In this document: positions 11,187 to 21,082 of the stretch, one piece after another
Position numbering within the stretch: position 1 is the stretch's first letter
Layout of the letters: every line of letters starts with the position of its first letter
Source of the DNA: Nageia nagi
Taxonomy: Eukaryota > Pinophyta
Assembly: GCA_050084985.1 (NCBI GenBank)
Contig: JBITNC010000001.1
Span: 10,974,001 to 11,038,000, forward strand
Length of the DNA: 64,000 nucleotides
Direction of reading: 5' to 3'
Translations under genes and position numbers: made by a program
Notes under the pieces: generated by a model
The model's database searches: none
The model's input: the letters and a program-made list of their open reading frames with translations, nothing else
What the model was told of the DNA's origin: nothing

Positions 11187-11597
11187 CATCTTACACCCCA
11201 TTGGTGAGGTAAATGTTAAGAGAAGGTATAAATTTCCTCCTCATTTGGTTATCTTATGGATTATTGCATTAGATACTAACATATTTTATGAGATATTGGA
11301 ACTTATTTTTTGCAAAATATGATCAAAATGGCAATGCAAGCATTTTTTTTTTATACTAACCTCTTATGTTAGTAGCATATTTTTACAAAAATGCTTAATA
11401 CATGATATACTTTTTAAGAGGATACTATGAAATGCAAATATTCTTACTAACATGTTGTTTGTTAGTAGCATTGATTAAAAACTAATTTCTTGAGGTTTAC
11501 TTTTCTTGTTTAAAGAAAACACAAGTGAAGGTAAATTTATTCTGCAATTTATTGTATACCTTACAATATATCAAAAAAAAGGGGGAGAAAGGTATTT

Positions 11598-11790
11598 AAC
11601 AGAAGGTCTACAAATTGTTTGACAAAAAAAATGCCTCACCGAAATGCAGTCTTATGGACTACAATGGTTGACGGATATGTATAAAATGGATACGTTGAAA
11701 AGGTCTATGAATTTTTTGATAGAATGCCACACCTATGAGACCACATTTTATGAATAAGTGAATGAACATTATGAAAGGGTCTACAAATTG
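11598..11790 (+). pseudogene. Captured PPR-protein gene fragment
   Basis: With one frame slip in the A-run near 11623-11630, the translation gives a pentatricopeptide repeat: a LFDK-MPHRN boundary, then a WTTMVDGYV core, NGYVEKVYEFFDRMP and the start of the next unit. This is the plant PLS-type PPR pattern, in which residues such as LFDRMP-RN recur every 31-36 residues. PPR proteins bind organellar RNA. Only about 1.5 repeats remain, with a stop (TAA for an expected Gln) and a shift, so it is a dead passenger in the sense orientation of the element. A second VYKLFD echo follows near 11778. Confidence 0.75.
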
Positions 11791-12281
11791 TTTGACAACG
11801 TCCTCGCCATCCTACCTTGTGCTCTCGTCGTCCCGCCTTGTGCTCTCGTCGTCATCCCCCCTTCTTGCTATAATTATGTTCACCACCAACTCCTCTAACC
11901 AATGGATATGTGGAGTATCGACTCCAACATCCACTGACTTGCAACATCCAATGGCAGGATTTCATCTTCATCGTAAAACTAGATAATAATACATTCAAGT
12001 CTATAGAATTGATGGCAACTTCATAGCTTGATTATACACCAAATATACATAGTTTAACAGATAGAGACTTGGAAGTCACAAGGAGAATTTTTTCCTTTTA
12101 TTATATATGCTAGAAATATAAATTTTGAGCTTGATAGGATAGCAAGAATGGCCTTTCTTGGAATTCAACTGTACTATGCACTTCTCAGTTTTACAAAAAT
12201 CACCTACAATTACCCAAAATCAATTACCTCCCTATCATGTGCTTATATATTTTAGAAATGTTTCTATTCATTTTGGCATAC

Positions 12282-12659
12282 CTGAGAAATTACATGGTTT
12301 CGTATCAAGGTGGAACCAGGATCTTCAGAACTTGTACCATGTCCATGTCCATGCCCATGTCCATGATTATGATGTTGGTCCGTTTGAGAGTCATTAAGCC
12401 CTGTTTCTCTATCAGAAGTTTGTTCAATAGCAACTTTAGGTTGTTGTTTCCTTGCATGCTCACGTTCATAATATCCAGTTGCCATAGAGTCTATTATGAG
12501 GGTACAAATAGCCGCCATCATAGCTACAAACCCAGCAAAAGGAAACCTTTGCCAAGGATTATTCTTCAAACATTCATTAGTTAGAGACTCGAATGCATCT
12601 GGAAGAATATGAACAAAATCAGTTGCAAGAATAACGCATGCAGCAAGCTCCCTGCTCAA
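12282..12659 (-). pseudogene. Captured ZIP-family metal transporter exon fragment
   Basis: The minus strand encodes about 126 open residues matching plant ZIP (ZRT/IRT-like) transporters. An [21 protein letters not shown] stretch corresponds to TM2, where the family has [16 protein letters not shown]. Next come [17 protein letters not shown] and a DSMATGYY segment (TM3), then a His-rich loop with four consecutive HG pairs, the variable cytosolic metal-binding loop. Homology ends at NHVISQ, where CAG is followed by GTATGCC: an exon end and intron donor just before TM4. This implies capture of genomic DNA rather than mature mRNA. It is antisense to the element and lacks TM1 and TM4-8, so it is non-functional. 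Confidence 0.88.
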
Positions 12660-13293
12660 TTTTTTTTTTTTTTCTTGAGCATTTACCTTATTTCAAATAT
12701 TTTTTACCTTCTTTAAATGCACTTTCAAAATCAACGTATGCTCTTCTTGGTAGAAGAAAAAGGGGGATCATTTTTTTAATTACAAACATTCATTGTTTTT
12801 TGACTTTTTATGTCCTTATTTAATTACTCCCAAGAAGCAACGTATAATCCTTCTTGGTAAGGGAAGGGTTGCCATCACTACTTTACCTATATGCATTTAT
12901 TTTTTTTGACTTGAAGTATTTTAGAGTGCTTAAAGTAAAAGAAGTATTAAATATGCATGAAGTAGGGGTATGGGTCTCCTTCTTTTTCCATTTAATTCTT
13001 GGAGACTTGGTAAGTGGTGAATATTTTTAAGCTTAAAAAATGCTTAGAATATTTTTAATATTGCATGTTTAATTTACTAAGGTGCAAATGCAATTTCTAG
13101 AATGCTAACCTCTTAGCATTTTTTTCACTCTAAGCATAGTAATTTAGTCTAAGTATGCTATATTTGTTTAAGTAAATAAGGGAATTTTTTTACTTAAAAT
13201 GCATACTTATAAGACAAGTCTTAACATACAATTTTTTTAGGGATAAAACTTTAAGTGAAAAGGGGGGAATTGGTATAATTTTTACTTAAAAAT

Positions 13294-13397
13294 TTATCTA
13301 GATCTTGCATGCTAGACTTATGATGCATGTCTCTTTATCTTGTAAACTTTTTATCTAGATATTGCATGCTAGACTTATGATGCATGTATCTTTATCT
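13294..13397 (+). repeat. 57-bp tandem duplication in element C leader
   Basis: TTATCTAGAT-TTGCATGCTAG starts at 13294 and again at 13351, followed in both by ACTTATGATGCATGT and CTTTATCTT. Period 57 bp, slightly under two copies. Confidence 0.8.
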
Positions 13398-13729
13398 TTT
13401 TTGAGGAATAAAACATGCTTAAGACTTAAAATTTTAAGTTAAATAATGCATGATGCATGATTATTACTTAATTTTTTAAAGTCATGGAACAATGCATGTT
13501 TTAAAGTTATGGATTAATGCTAAGTAGGACTTAGTTCTTTTTTAATTCATTAAGTGCTTGAATAAATTGAGCAAAATATACAAAATGTAAAATATCCTTT
13601 AGGGGTTAGTACAAAACCCATTGGACTTTTTTAAGGTTTTTCAAGCTCGTGTGGATGATGCAATTTTACTTTACTTTATATTTTTGCACAATTTGCTTTA
13701 TACTTGTAAAATGCAAATATTGAAAGTAA

Positions 13730-14284
13730 CCCCTAAAATGAACACATCCGTACATATTCTTCCACAACATGACTTGTTTGGGGAGCCACAAGGTGAGGAT
13801 AGGGTAGACTAGAGCCCTTTTAGTATGAAGACCCAAGTGTGTGTAAGTCCGTATTAATTGCCCCTAATACCTCTGTTGGATTGGACATAACTCTATTAGG
13901 TGGACAGGCATGTGTGTAGTGATACCACATGTCCACATGTCCATTTAGGGATTATCCTAATAACCTAGGAGGAAAACTGAAAATCTTAATCAAGATAATT
14001 AAAATGGCCGGTCCAAGATATGTCGGATCCTTGAAAAATAGTTGGTACTTCTCCTTGTGAGAGTATATTACTGACCAAGGTGAACTAGTTGAGGATTGGT
14101 AGTACCTGGGCTCCACCTTACGGGCATCCAGGTGACGGCCTAATTCTATACAAGAAAACAACCCCAACTTTATTCCTCTACAGATCGTGGTTTGCACATA
14201 TGGGACATGTTTACTTATGTTTGATTTGTATAGATGGAAACTTGTAAAAATTTGCATTCTTATTACATATTTACTTTTGTACAG
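13730..14284 (+). promoter_or_regulatory. Conserved pre-gag leader module (element C copy)
   Basis: A noncoding block conserved in B (about 4360-5007), H (about 34700-35420) and G (minus, about 62881-63540). Landmarks are TTTGGGGAGCCA, TAGTGATACCAC, GATAACCTAGGA-like and TTGAGGATTGGTAGTAC. It has no open frame shared by the copies, so an RNA role such as packaging, dimerisation or splicing is inferred. It ends in a pyrimidine-rich TTTTGTACAG. Confidence 0.65.
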
Positions 14285-14287
14285 ATA

Positions 14288-17200
14288 ATGGTTGAAACCT
14301 TCATACCCAAGCATATACTCGACAGTTCCAACTTCTGTATATGGGAACCTCATATAAGAGCTGAGTTACAAGCAAGGAAGCTATGGTAGATAGTAAATGA
14401 AGATCTAGTCACTCCTACAGATGAGAAGGCCCTTGAAATCTACAACTCATAGAATGAGTTAGCAACTTCAATGATCTATCATGCAGTTTCAGATGACATC
14501 CTTCTCATGATCTTTTTCTCGACATCAGCAAAAGAAGCTTGGGATAGACTAAAAAAAATTTACCTTGGGTCCAAATTTTCAAGAAGATTCACCATTTTAC
14601 AAAAATTGTTGCAATATCGTCAAGGTGAAGATGAAAGTGCCTCTATCTACTTGAACAAAATCATTGACCTCAGGACACAACTGGTTGGCTGTGGGTGCAA
14701 TTGGATCCATGATGAGTTCATGGTCTTCATCATGCTTCAAAGCCTCTCTACAAAGTTTAGTAACTTTGTCACAGTTATGGAGACTAGGCTCGATGATGAA
14801 GAAGATGTCATCTCTCTTGACAACCTTTCTAGACTCCTTCTGAAGCATGAGAAAACTTTGAACAAGAAAATGTCGAACATTTCTCCAAAGGATAATAGCA
14901 TTGCTCTAGGAGCAACCAAAACTCCTTTCAAGAAGACGATCAAACATTATAAATTCAAAGATAACAAATCCTCATCTATCATCAAGAAGCATGGCAACTT
15001 CAAGCAAAGGAATGACAAAGCTGGATCAAGCAAACCAACACCGCAGGAAAAGTTTGATGGAAATTATAACTTTTATGGCATCTTTGGGCACAAAGAGTAT
15101 GATTGTCAAAAAAAGAAATTTGCTCAAAAAGGTAAGGGAAATGCAAATGTGAGAAAATTTAATAATAAAAAGAAGAACAAGCATGCTGCTTCTGTTGCCT
15201 ACTACTCAATGACTCAAACTATTTCAAATGATTGGATTGTTGATTCAAGATGCACTAATCACATGTGTTATGAAAAGGATAAATTTGAAAGCTTTCATAA
15301 GTACAACAAGGATATAGTTGTGATAGGTGATAATACAGTCCTTGATGTTCAAGGAATAGGGAATGTGAAGATTCATGGAAAGGCTCTTGATAATGTCTTT
15401 TATGTGCCTAAACTAAGGATGAATTTTATCTCCATAATTCAGAATACAAGGAAAGGATGCTCATTTGAGTTTACCTCACACTCCTGGTGTGTTAAGAAAG
15501 GACTTGCCATCTTGATGAAAGGATCAGTAAAGAATGACCTTTATATTGTGGATCAAGTACCTTCAAAGATTTGTCTTGCTGCAAATGTGTGTTCAAAAGG
15601 TAATCTTTGGCATCAACGATTAGGGCACCTTAACCACAAGAGTATTCAAGATATGAAAAATCAAAAACTTGTGGAAGGTTTACTTAATATTTCACCCACA
15701 ATTGGTCTTTGTGAAAGGTGCATTCTAGGAAAGATGAATAGGCAAAAATTTGAAAAAGATAAGGAAACTTGGGCTACTTGTCCTCTTCAGCTTGTGCATT
15801 CAGATTTGATGGGTCCATTTCAGACTAAGTCTCTAGGGGGAGCTTCTTATGTTCTGACCTTCATTGATGACTTAAGTAGGATGACATTTGGTTATCTACT
15901 TGAGCACAAGGATCAAACTTTTGATAGGTTTAAAGAATTCAAGGCTCTTGTTGAAAATCAAACTGATTTTAAGATTAAGATGCTGAGATCTGATAATGGG
16001 GGTGAGTATAATAGCAATGAGTTTAATGAATATTATGTTAAACATGGGATCACACGATAATTCACAATCCCTTACACCCCTCAGCAAAATAGAGTTGCTG
16101 AAAGAAAGAATCGCACCATTATGGAAATGGCAAGATGCATGTTGGGTAACCTTCCTAGTTTCTTATGGGAAGAAGCTGTTCACACTGCTATTCACACTCT
16201 AAATAGGTGTCCTACTAAAGTAGTTGAAGGAAAAACTCTGTATGAAGCATGGATAGGAAAGAAACCTAACATCTCACACTTCAGGGTCTTTGGTTGTGAT
16301 GCATTTTCCTTCATTACCTCAGAGAAAAGGAAGAAGCTAGATAAAAGATCAGAAAAATGCATCTTTGTGGGGTATGATAATCAGCATAGAGGTTACAGGC
16401 TCTACTCCTCATCCCATAAAATAGTCTTTGTTTCTAGGGATGTCAAGTTCAATGAACTTCCTAAGGATATGACTTCTCATGCTGAGGTGTCTGATTCAGA
16501 TGATTCTACGCCTACACCTAACTAGTTGGATGATCATGTAGGGAAGTCACCACAAGAGCAAAATTCTCCAGCTCAGAGAATTACAAGGAGTATGACCTTG
16601 AATAAATCCTTATTTTCCAAAATTGATAATATGAATGAGCCATCAACATTCAAAGAAGCTTCCAAGCAAGAGTGTTGGATGGAAGCTATGAAAGTTGAGT
16701 ATGAGGCACTCATGAAAAATGAAACATGGGATTTGGTTCCTTATTCCAATGAGAAAAATGTGATTGGAAATAAATGGATATACAAGGTCAAGTACAATTC
16801 TGATGGAGAAGTTGAAAAATACAAAGCAAGGTTAGTGGCCAAAGGATTCGCTCAAAAATATGGTATTGATTATAAGGAAACCTTTGCTCCTATGGCCAAG
16901 ATGCCTACTGTTAGGATAATCCTTACTCTTTCTGCAGCTCAAGGATGGAAAGTTTTCCAACTTGATGTCAAGAGTGCATTTCTCAATGGTGACTTGGATG
17001 TAGAAATCTACATGAATCAACCAGAAGGATTTATTCCAGAAGAAAAAGAGTCTCTTGTGTGCAAGCTAAAGAAGTCTTTGTATGGACTTAAACAAGCACC
17101 TAGAGCATGGTACAAGAAAATTTCAGGATTCTTTGCAGATATTGGTTTTTCCAAGTGCTTCTCTGACTCAGATCTCTATGTACTCAATCAAGGAAAAGAT

Positions 17201-18183
17201 GTGGTCTTAATTCTCCTTTATGTGGATGATCTTCTCATAACAGGCAACAATATTGAAATCATCCAAGAGTGCATATCCAAACTGAAGGCAACATTTGAAA
17301 TGACTGATCTAGATCTATTGCATTACTATCTTGGAATGCAAGTATACTAACATAAAGATTGTACTTATCTTAGTCAATCTAAGTATATATCAGACATCTT
17401 GCAAAAGTTTGGAATGGAGGAGTGTAGATATGCTGCAATACCTGTTTCTCCTAGAATCATTGTATCACTGAGCTCAGATTCTCAGTTGGCTGATGCTACA
17501 GCTTATAGGTAATTGATCGGTAGTCTTCTGTATCTGACTATCTCTCATCCTGATATTGTCTTTACTGTGAATTTGATGGCACGATTCAAGCAAAAACCAT
17601 ATGTTGAACACCTCAATGTTGTTAAGCAAATCTTGAGGTATGTGGCAGGGACAAAGGATTTTGCTCTTAAGTATTCCAAAGTGCCCTCAATTATTCTCTC
17701 AGGGTTCTTAGATTTTGATTATGGGGGAGATAGAGATGACAGAAAATCAACCTCTGCATATGTGTTCAGCATTGGTTCAGGTGCTATCTCTTGGCTTCCA
17801 AGAAGCAACCTACTATGACTCTTTCTACCATCGAAGCTGAATATCGAGCCATGTCTGTTGCCGCCCAAGAAGCTATTTGGTTGAGGCATCTTCTGAACGA
17901 AATTAGGTATAAGCAAAATGGCCCATCTCTTATTTCTTTAGATAATTAATTGGCTATCTCTTTGGCTAAGAATCCTGTGTTCCATCAGAGAACCAAACAT
18001 GTGGAAATCCAAGCCCATTTTATCAAGGAAAAGGTTCTAGATGACATCATACACTTGGAGTATTATCCATCTACTGAAAACTCTGCTGATTTATTCACCA
18101 AGCCCCTTTCTGAAGTTCAGTTCAGCAAGCTTAGGGATTCTCTTGGGTTGGTGAAGTTGCCCTCAAGGGGGAGTGAAGTTTGA
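14288..18183 (+). pseudogene. gag-pol of element C (nearly colinear, several stops)
   Basis: A single ancestral gag-pol frame from ATG 14288. Gag shows LPKHILD-like and KFSRRFTI motifs. The zinc knuckle near 15075 keeps only its His and last Cys (YGIFGHKEYDC). Protease WIVDSRCTNH has Arg for the Gly of DSG. Integrase: HQRLGHLNHKS...LCERC zinc site (about 15610-15725), Asp in VHSDLMG, Asp in LRSDNGGEY, Glu in [25 protein letters not shown] and YVDDLL (about 17220). RNase H: DDRKSTS, IEAEYRAM, TKPL near the end. Stops: about 14387, 14450, 16058, 16523, 17348, 17510 and 17947, most at expected Gln; a one-base loss near 17793 shifts frame. Confidence 0.92.
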
Positions 18184-19093
18184 ACTTTTGTTAGTGATGA
18201 TAACTTCACCTCTAAGAGGCCTTTTTTGATTGTACATTCTAGACCTCCATGGTAAGTTTGCTCTGCCTGACAAACTTGTTGTACAATTGTTATTATAGAG
18301 TGTTGATTATTTTATACCTCTGTGGTAAGTTTGCTCTGCATGACAAACTTGTTGTACATATTTATACCTCCATGGTAAGTTTGCTTTACGTGATAAACTT
18401 GTACATTTTACACCTCCGTGGTAAGTTTGCTCTACGTGACAAACTTGTTGTACATTTTATACCTCTGTGGTGAGTTTGCTCTGCATGAGAAACTCGTTGT
18501 ACAATTTTTTGAGCATATAATTAATATACCTCCGTGGTAAGTTCGCTTTGCAGGATGAACTTGTTGTACATTCTATACCTCCATGGTGAGTTTGCTCTGT
18601 GTGAGAAACTCGTTGTACAATTTTTATGCTCTATTAATAATCAACACATGTCTATATACAACAGGTGACTATGAGTGATGGCTTGGCATCTCCGTGATGA
18701 CTTATAGTGCACCATTAATCAGTTATTTATAAGATGGCATTATTTGATTCTCTCATTTGAATATATGATGCATCTAATTGATTTTGTTCATGAGTTGCTT
18801 GTAGCATGCAGGATCTTCTTCAGAAATGCAGGTTACTCACCTTGTGAAAGCAAGCTCATGGAGACTCACATGTCAGCTTAAACTTGATCGACTACTATGT
18901 ACAATGAAACCAGTTGTGGTTAATGATTGTATTGTAAACCATTTTGTCAAATGGTAATGTAGTGAGTCTCATACTAGTTCTCAAAAAGATTCTTAAATAT
19001 GTAAATGTTCTCATCTCCACTTATATCTATATGGAGGAGAACTCTCTCTTACTCTCTCTCTTCTTTCTTCTACACTTTATTCCAATATTGCAT
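18184..19093 (+). other. Noncoding 3' region of element C
   Basis: About 0.9 kb from the pol stop to the polypurine tract. It holds the seven-unit hairpin array (18243-18618), then the group's shared block (GGCTTGGCATC at about 18680, AGTTGTGGTTAATGATTG at about 18912) and a pyrimidine-rich run (about 19040-19080). No credible gene; the short frame at 18249-18473 runs through the repeats. Confidence 0.65.
18243..18618 (+). repeat. Seven-unit hairpin repeat array in element C 3' region
   Basis: Seven units of about 41-43 bp at 18243, 18314, 18364, 18410, 18460, 18527 and 18575, each running from ACCTC-GTGG to TTGTAC with irregular spacers. Each holds an inverted repeat around a loop like CTCTGCATGA. 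The arms are AAGTTTG/CAAACTT, GAGTTT/AAACTC or AAGTTC/GAACTT: both arms change together, which keeps the stem paired. The left arm also reads GGTAAGT or GGTGAGT, a splice-donor-like string. Confidence 0.85.
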
Positions 19094-19103
19094 TAAGGGG
19101 GAG
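19094..19103 (+). other. Polypurine tract of element C
   Basis: AAGGGGGAG directly before the 3' LTR, the plus-strand priming site for reverse transcription. It follows ATATTGCATT, also conserved in A, B and G. Confidence 0.8.
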
Positions 19104-19574
19104 TTTTAAAATTTGTAATGAAATATTGTGAATATCTAAACTCCTTGTAAGTTCAATTAATCACTTAAAGGATATGTAGATACCTTAAGGGATTAATTGA
19201 ATTCTTTATTATGTGTGGACTTTGACCTAACCATGGGGTTAGTTGGTAGGTTAAAGTTAGGTCACACATTTATTGTAACCCTCACCTTACCCTTGGGTTA
19301 AAGGGAGGTTAGGGAGGTGCTCTCAAGCTATAAATAGAGGGCCACTCCTCTTGTAACATATCTAAGTTTTGGAGTAAGATTACTCTACTAGTTTGTGTAG
19401 GAGAGGAAAGAGAATAGTTGTAAGAGGGGCATACTTGAGAATTGAGATACTAGTTGTGGATGTACTCCCAAGGAGGGAGGAACCACATTACACTTGTGTT
19501 ATCTTGTGTGAATGTTGTGTGATTGAGTTTCCTAGTCTTGGACCTTGAGGATTAGAGTAGTGCTAATTCTCTCA
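19104..19574 (+). repeat. 3' LTR of element C
   Basis: Nearly identical to 10590-11059. Its first bases have mutated from TGTTAG to TTTTAA, so the terminal TG is lost, but the end ATTCTCTCA is intact and followed by the TGTTC duplication. Confidence 0.95.
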
Positions 19575-19579
19575 TGTTC
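19575..19579. repeat. Target-site duplication of element C, right copy
   Basis: TGTTC, identical to 10585-10589. Confidence 0.92.
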
Positions 19580-20330
19580 ATCTATTTTGAAAAGGATTAG
19601 GTGCATACTTGAACTCACCTAATTCAAGTAATACTTTCTCTTTTTGCAATAATTCTTGTATCAATGCTCCAAAGCTAATAATTGTATTACTAGGAGCATG
19701 CAAATTAAGAACAAGTGTAATAGAATCTCTAAAGATAGCACAAATTTTAATTTCATCCAATTTACTTCAAATTGATTGCCATACCTTTTTGAACTATGGA
19801 ATATATTTTTATAGGGTTTCATTACCCCCTTACCTCATTGCACATAACTCTGTAACAATACTTTGCTCTTTGATATTGTGTTTGTATTTTCCTGTAAACA
19901 ACTTAACCAATGACTTGAAAGAATCAATTGAACCATCAGACAAATTGTAGAACCACTGACTAACATAACCTTTCAGATTCCTTGGGAAGAATTTTACCAA
20001 CAACTTCTCCTTCAATCTTAATTTCAAAAGGCACTCCTTAAAGCTGATAAGATGTTTTGAATCTTATTCACCACTAAATATCTTGAACTTGGGGGCCTTG
20101 TGCTCGGGTGGTAGGTGAAAATTACGAATCTTCTCAGAAAAGGATGAGATGAATACACCATCATAGTCCTCTTCATTTTGCTAGAATCTCTTACTATTCT
20201 CAAGATTTGTAATCCTAACATTCATGACATGATTGGGCCTAGCTGACGAACTACCCAAACTCCTAAACATTTATACTACCTTTTCTAAACTAGTAATTTT
20301 TTACCGAAGTTCTAGGACCATTTGTTCCAT
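19580..20330 (-). pseudogene. gag remnant of antisense gypsy element Gy1
   Basis: A Ty3/gypsy gag on the minus strand from ATG at 20330. The start reads MEQMVLELR. The body contains KFFPRNLKGYVSQWFYNL and a SIDSFKSLVKLFTGKYK segment (about 19870-20000), the usual capsid pattern in which a W-F-Y-L core precedes a DSF-L-K-F run, then FRDSITLVLNLHAP (about 19700). Several stops and a frameshift break it. It continues past element C into 10589-10522. Confidence 0.75.
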
Positions 20331-20436
20331 TTTACATTGTTGGTGGCCTAAGAATAGCTATAAATACTGCTAATGGTGTAGATCTGTTATAGAATTCTCA
20401 TGAGATCTCATCGAGAGGGCAAGATAAATTGAACAA

Positions 20437-20451
20437 TCAAGTTCACCAAAA
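20437..20451 (-). other. Primer-binding-site-like sequence of Gy1
   Basis: On the minus strand TTTTGGTGAACTTGA follows the LTR end at once. The same TTGGTGAAC follows the LTR end of Gy2 at 27859, supporting it as the tRNA primer site. The tRNA species was not determined. Confidence 0.6.
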
Positions 20452-21077
20452 TGTAGACTCAAAATAATGCATAATTGATAAATCGATGCACTATTTTTTT
20501 ACAGTATTTAGTTGAAACATATATCAGAAATATGACATCAAATAAGCAATAATAAACCATGTACCTTCATCGTAATCACATAAGCAAAGAATAACAAAAA
20601 TCATTCATCAATCACCACAACGCATTCACACAATCGCACATCGCCAATAGCCTAAAGGTGTCACATCGTTGGCTGTGTGTAATAAATGGATCGACAAAAG
20701 GAATCAAAGATATGCAAGAGCAAACCGAAGGGTTTAACAAATCTATGCAGAGGTGGTGTTACAAAACATCGTTGTTGGTAGAATAGAGTGATCTTGCATG
20801 TGTTAAAGTCTCTCTTGGTATTTTGGATTCCCTTGCATGATGCCTCATGCATTGCCTTTGATATGTCTTTATAGCAACGTCCTTATCTTCCTTGATTTTT
20901 GACATCATTGCACATTACATGGTTTTAGGTGTCTCTCTTGATATTTGACATCTTTTACATTGTACATTGGTCTATTACATTACCTTAGGTATATTTTAAC
21001 CTCTTTTTACAATAAATATCATTGAAGCTCTCAAATGAATTATTTAATAAATAATAATTCATTTTTAGGTGTCTACA
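20452..21077 (-). repeat. 5' LTR of antisense gypsy element Gy1
   Basis: On the minus strand it starts TGTAGACACC and ends GAGTCTACA. The termini form a 7-bp inverted repeat (TGTAGAC/GTCTACA), as LTRs should, and are followed by the PBS and gag in proper order. Length 626 bp. A minus-strand CTATAAAGAC TATA box lies near 20864-20873. The minus-strand frame at 20661-20852 is inside the LTR and is not a gene. Confidence 0.8.
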
Positions 21078-21082
21078 TAAAG

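Larger units (their letters stand above)
11187..14287 (+). other. Leader of element C
   Basis: Noncoding leader of about 3.1 kb. In order: TGGTGAGGTAAATG with a GT at 11209 (possible donor), AT-rich DNA, a polypurine-like tract (11573-11590), captured gene material (about 11598-12660), a further AAAAAGGGGGAT tract near 12759, a second polypurine-like tract (13258-13268), a 57-bp tandem duplication (13294-about 13397), and the conserved module (about 13730-14284) ending in TTTTGTACAG just before gag. Confidence 0.75.
10590..19574 (+). mobile_element. Complete copia element C with captured host-gene fragments
   Basis: An 8985-bp Ty1/copia element with 470/471-bp LTRs, a primer-binding site, a 3.2-kb leader carrying PPR and ZIP gene fragments, a nearly colinear gag-pol, a hairpin array and a polypurine tract. 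The TGTTC duplication flanks it. The LTRs differ at about a dozen positions by eye (roughly 2-3%), making it the youngest-looking insertion on the left side. Coding sequence carries a handful of stops and at least one frameshift, so it is probably not autonomous. Confidence 0.96.

Noticed and set aside
12158-12584. Plus-strand frames over the ZIP fragment
   Set aside because: Shadows of the antisense ZIP coding sequence; the Met/Ser run mirrors the His-Gly repeat.
18253-18600. GGTAAGT and GGTGAGT in the hairpin units as real splice donors
   Set aside because: Seven in a row without acceptors, and changes in these bases are matched in the opposite arm, so pairing explains them better; not excluded.
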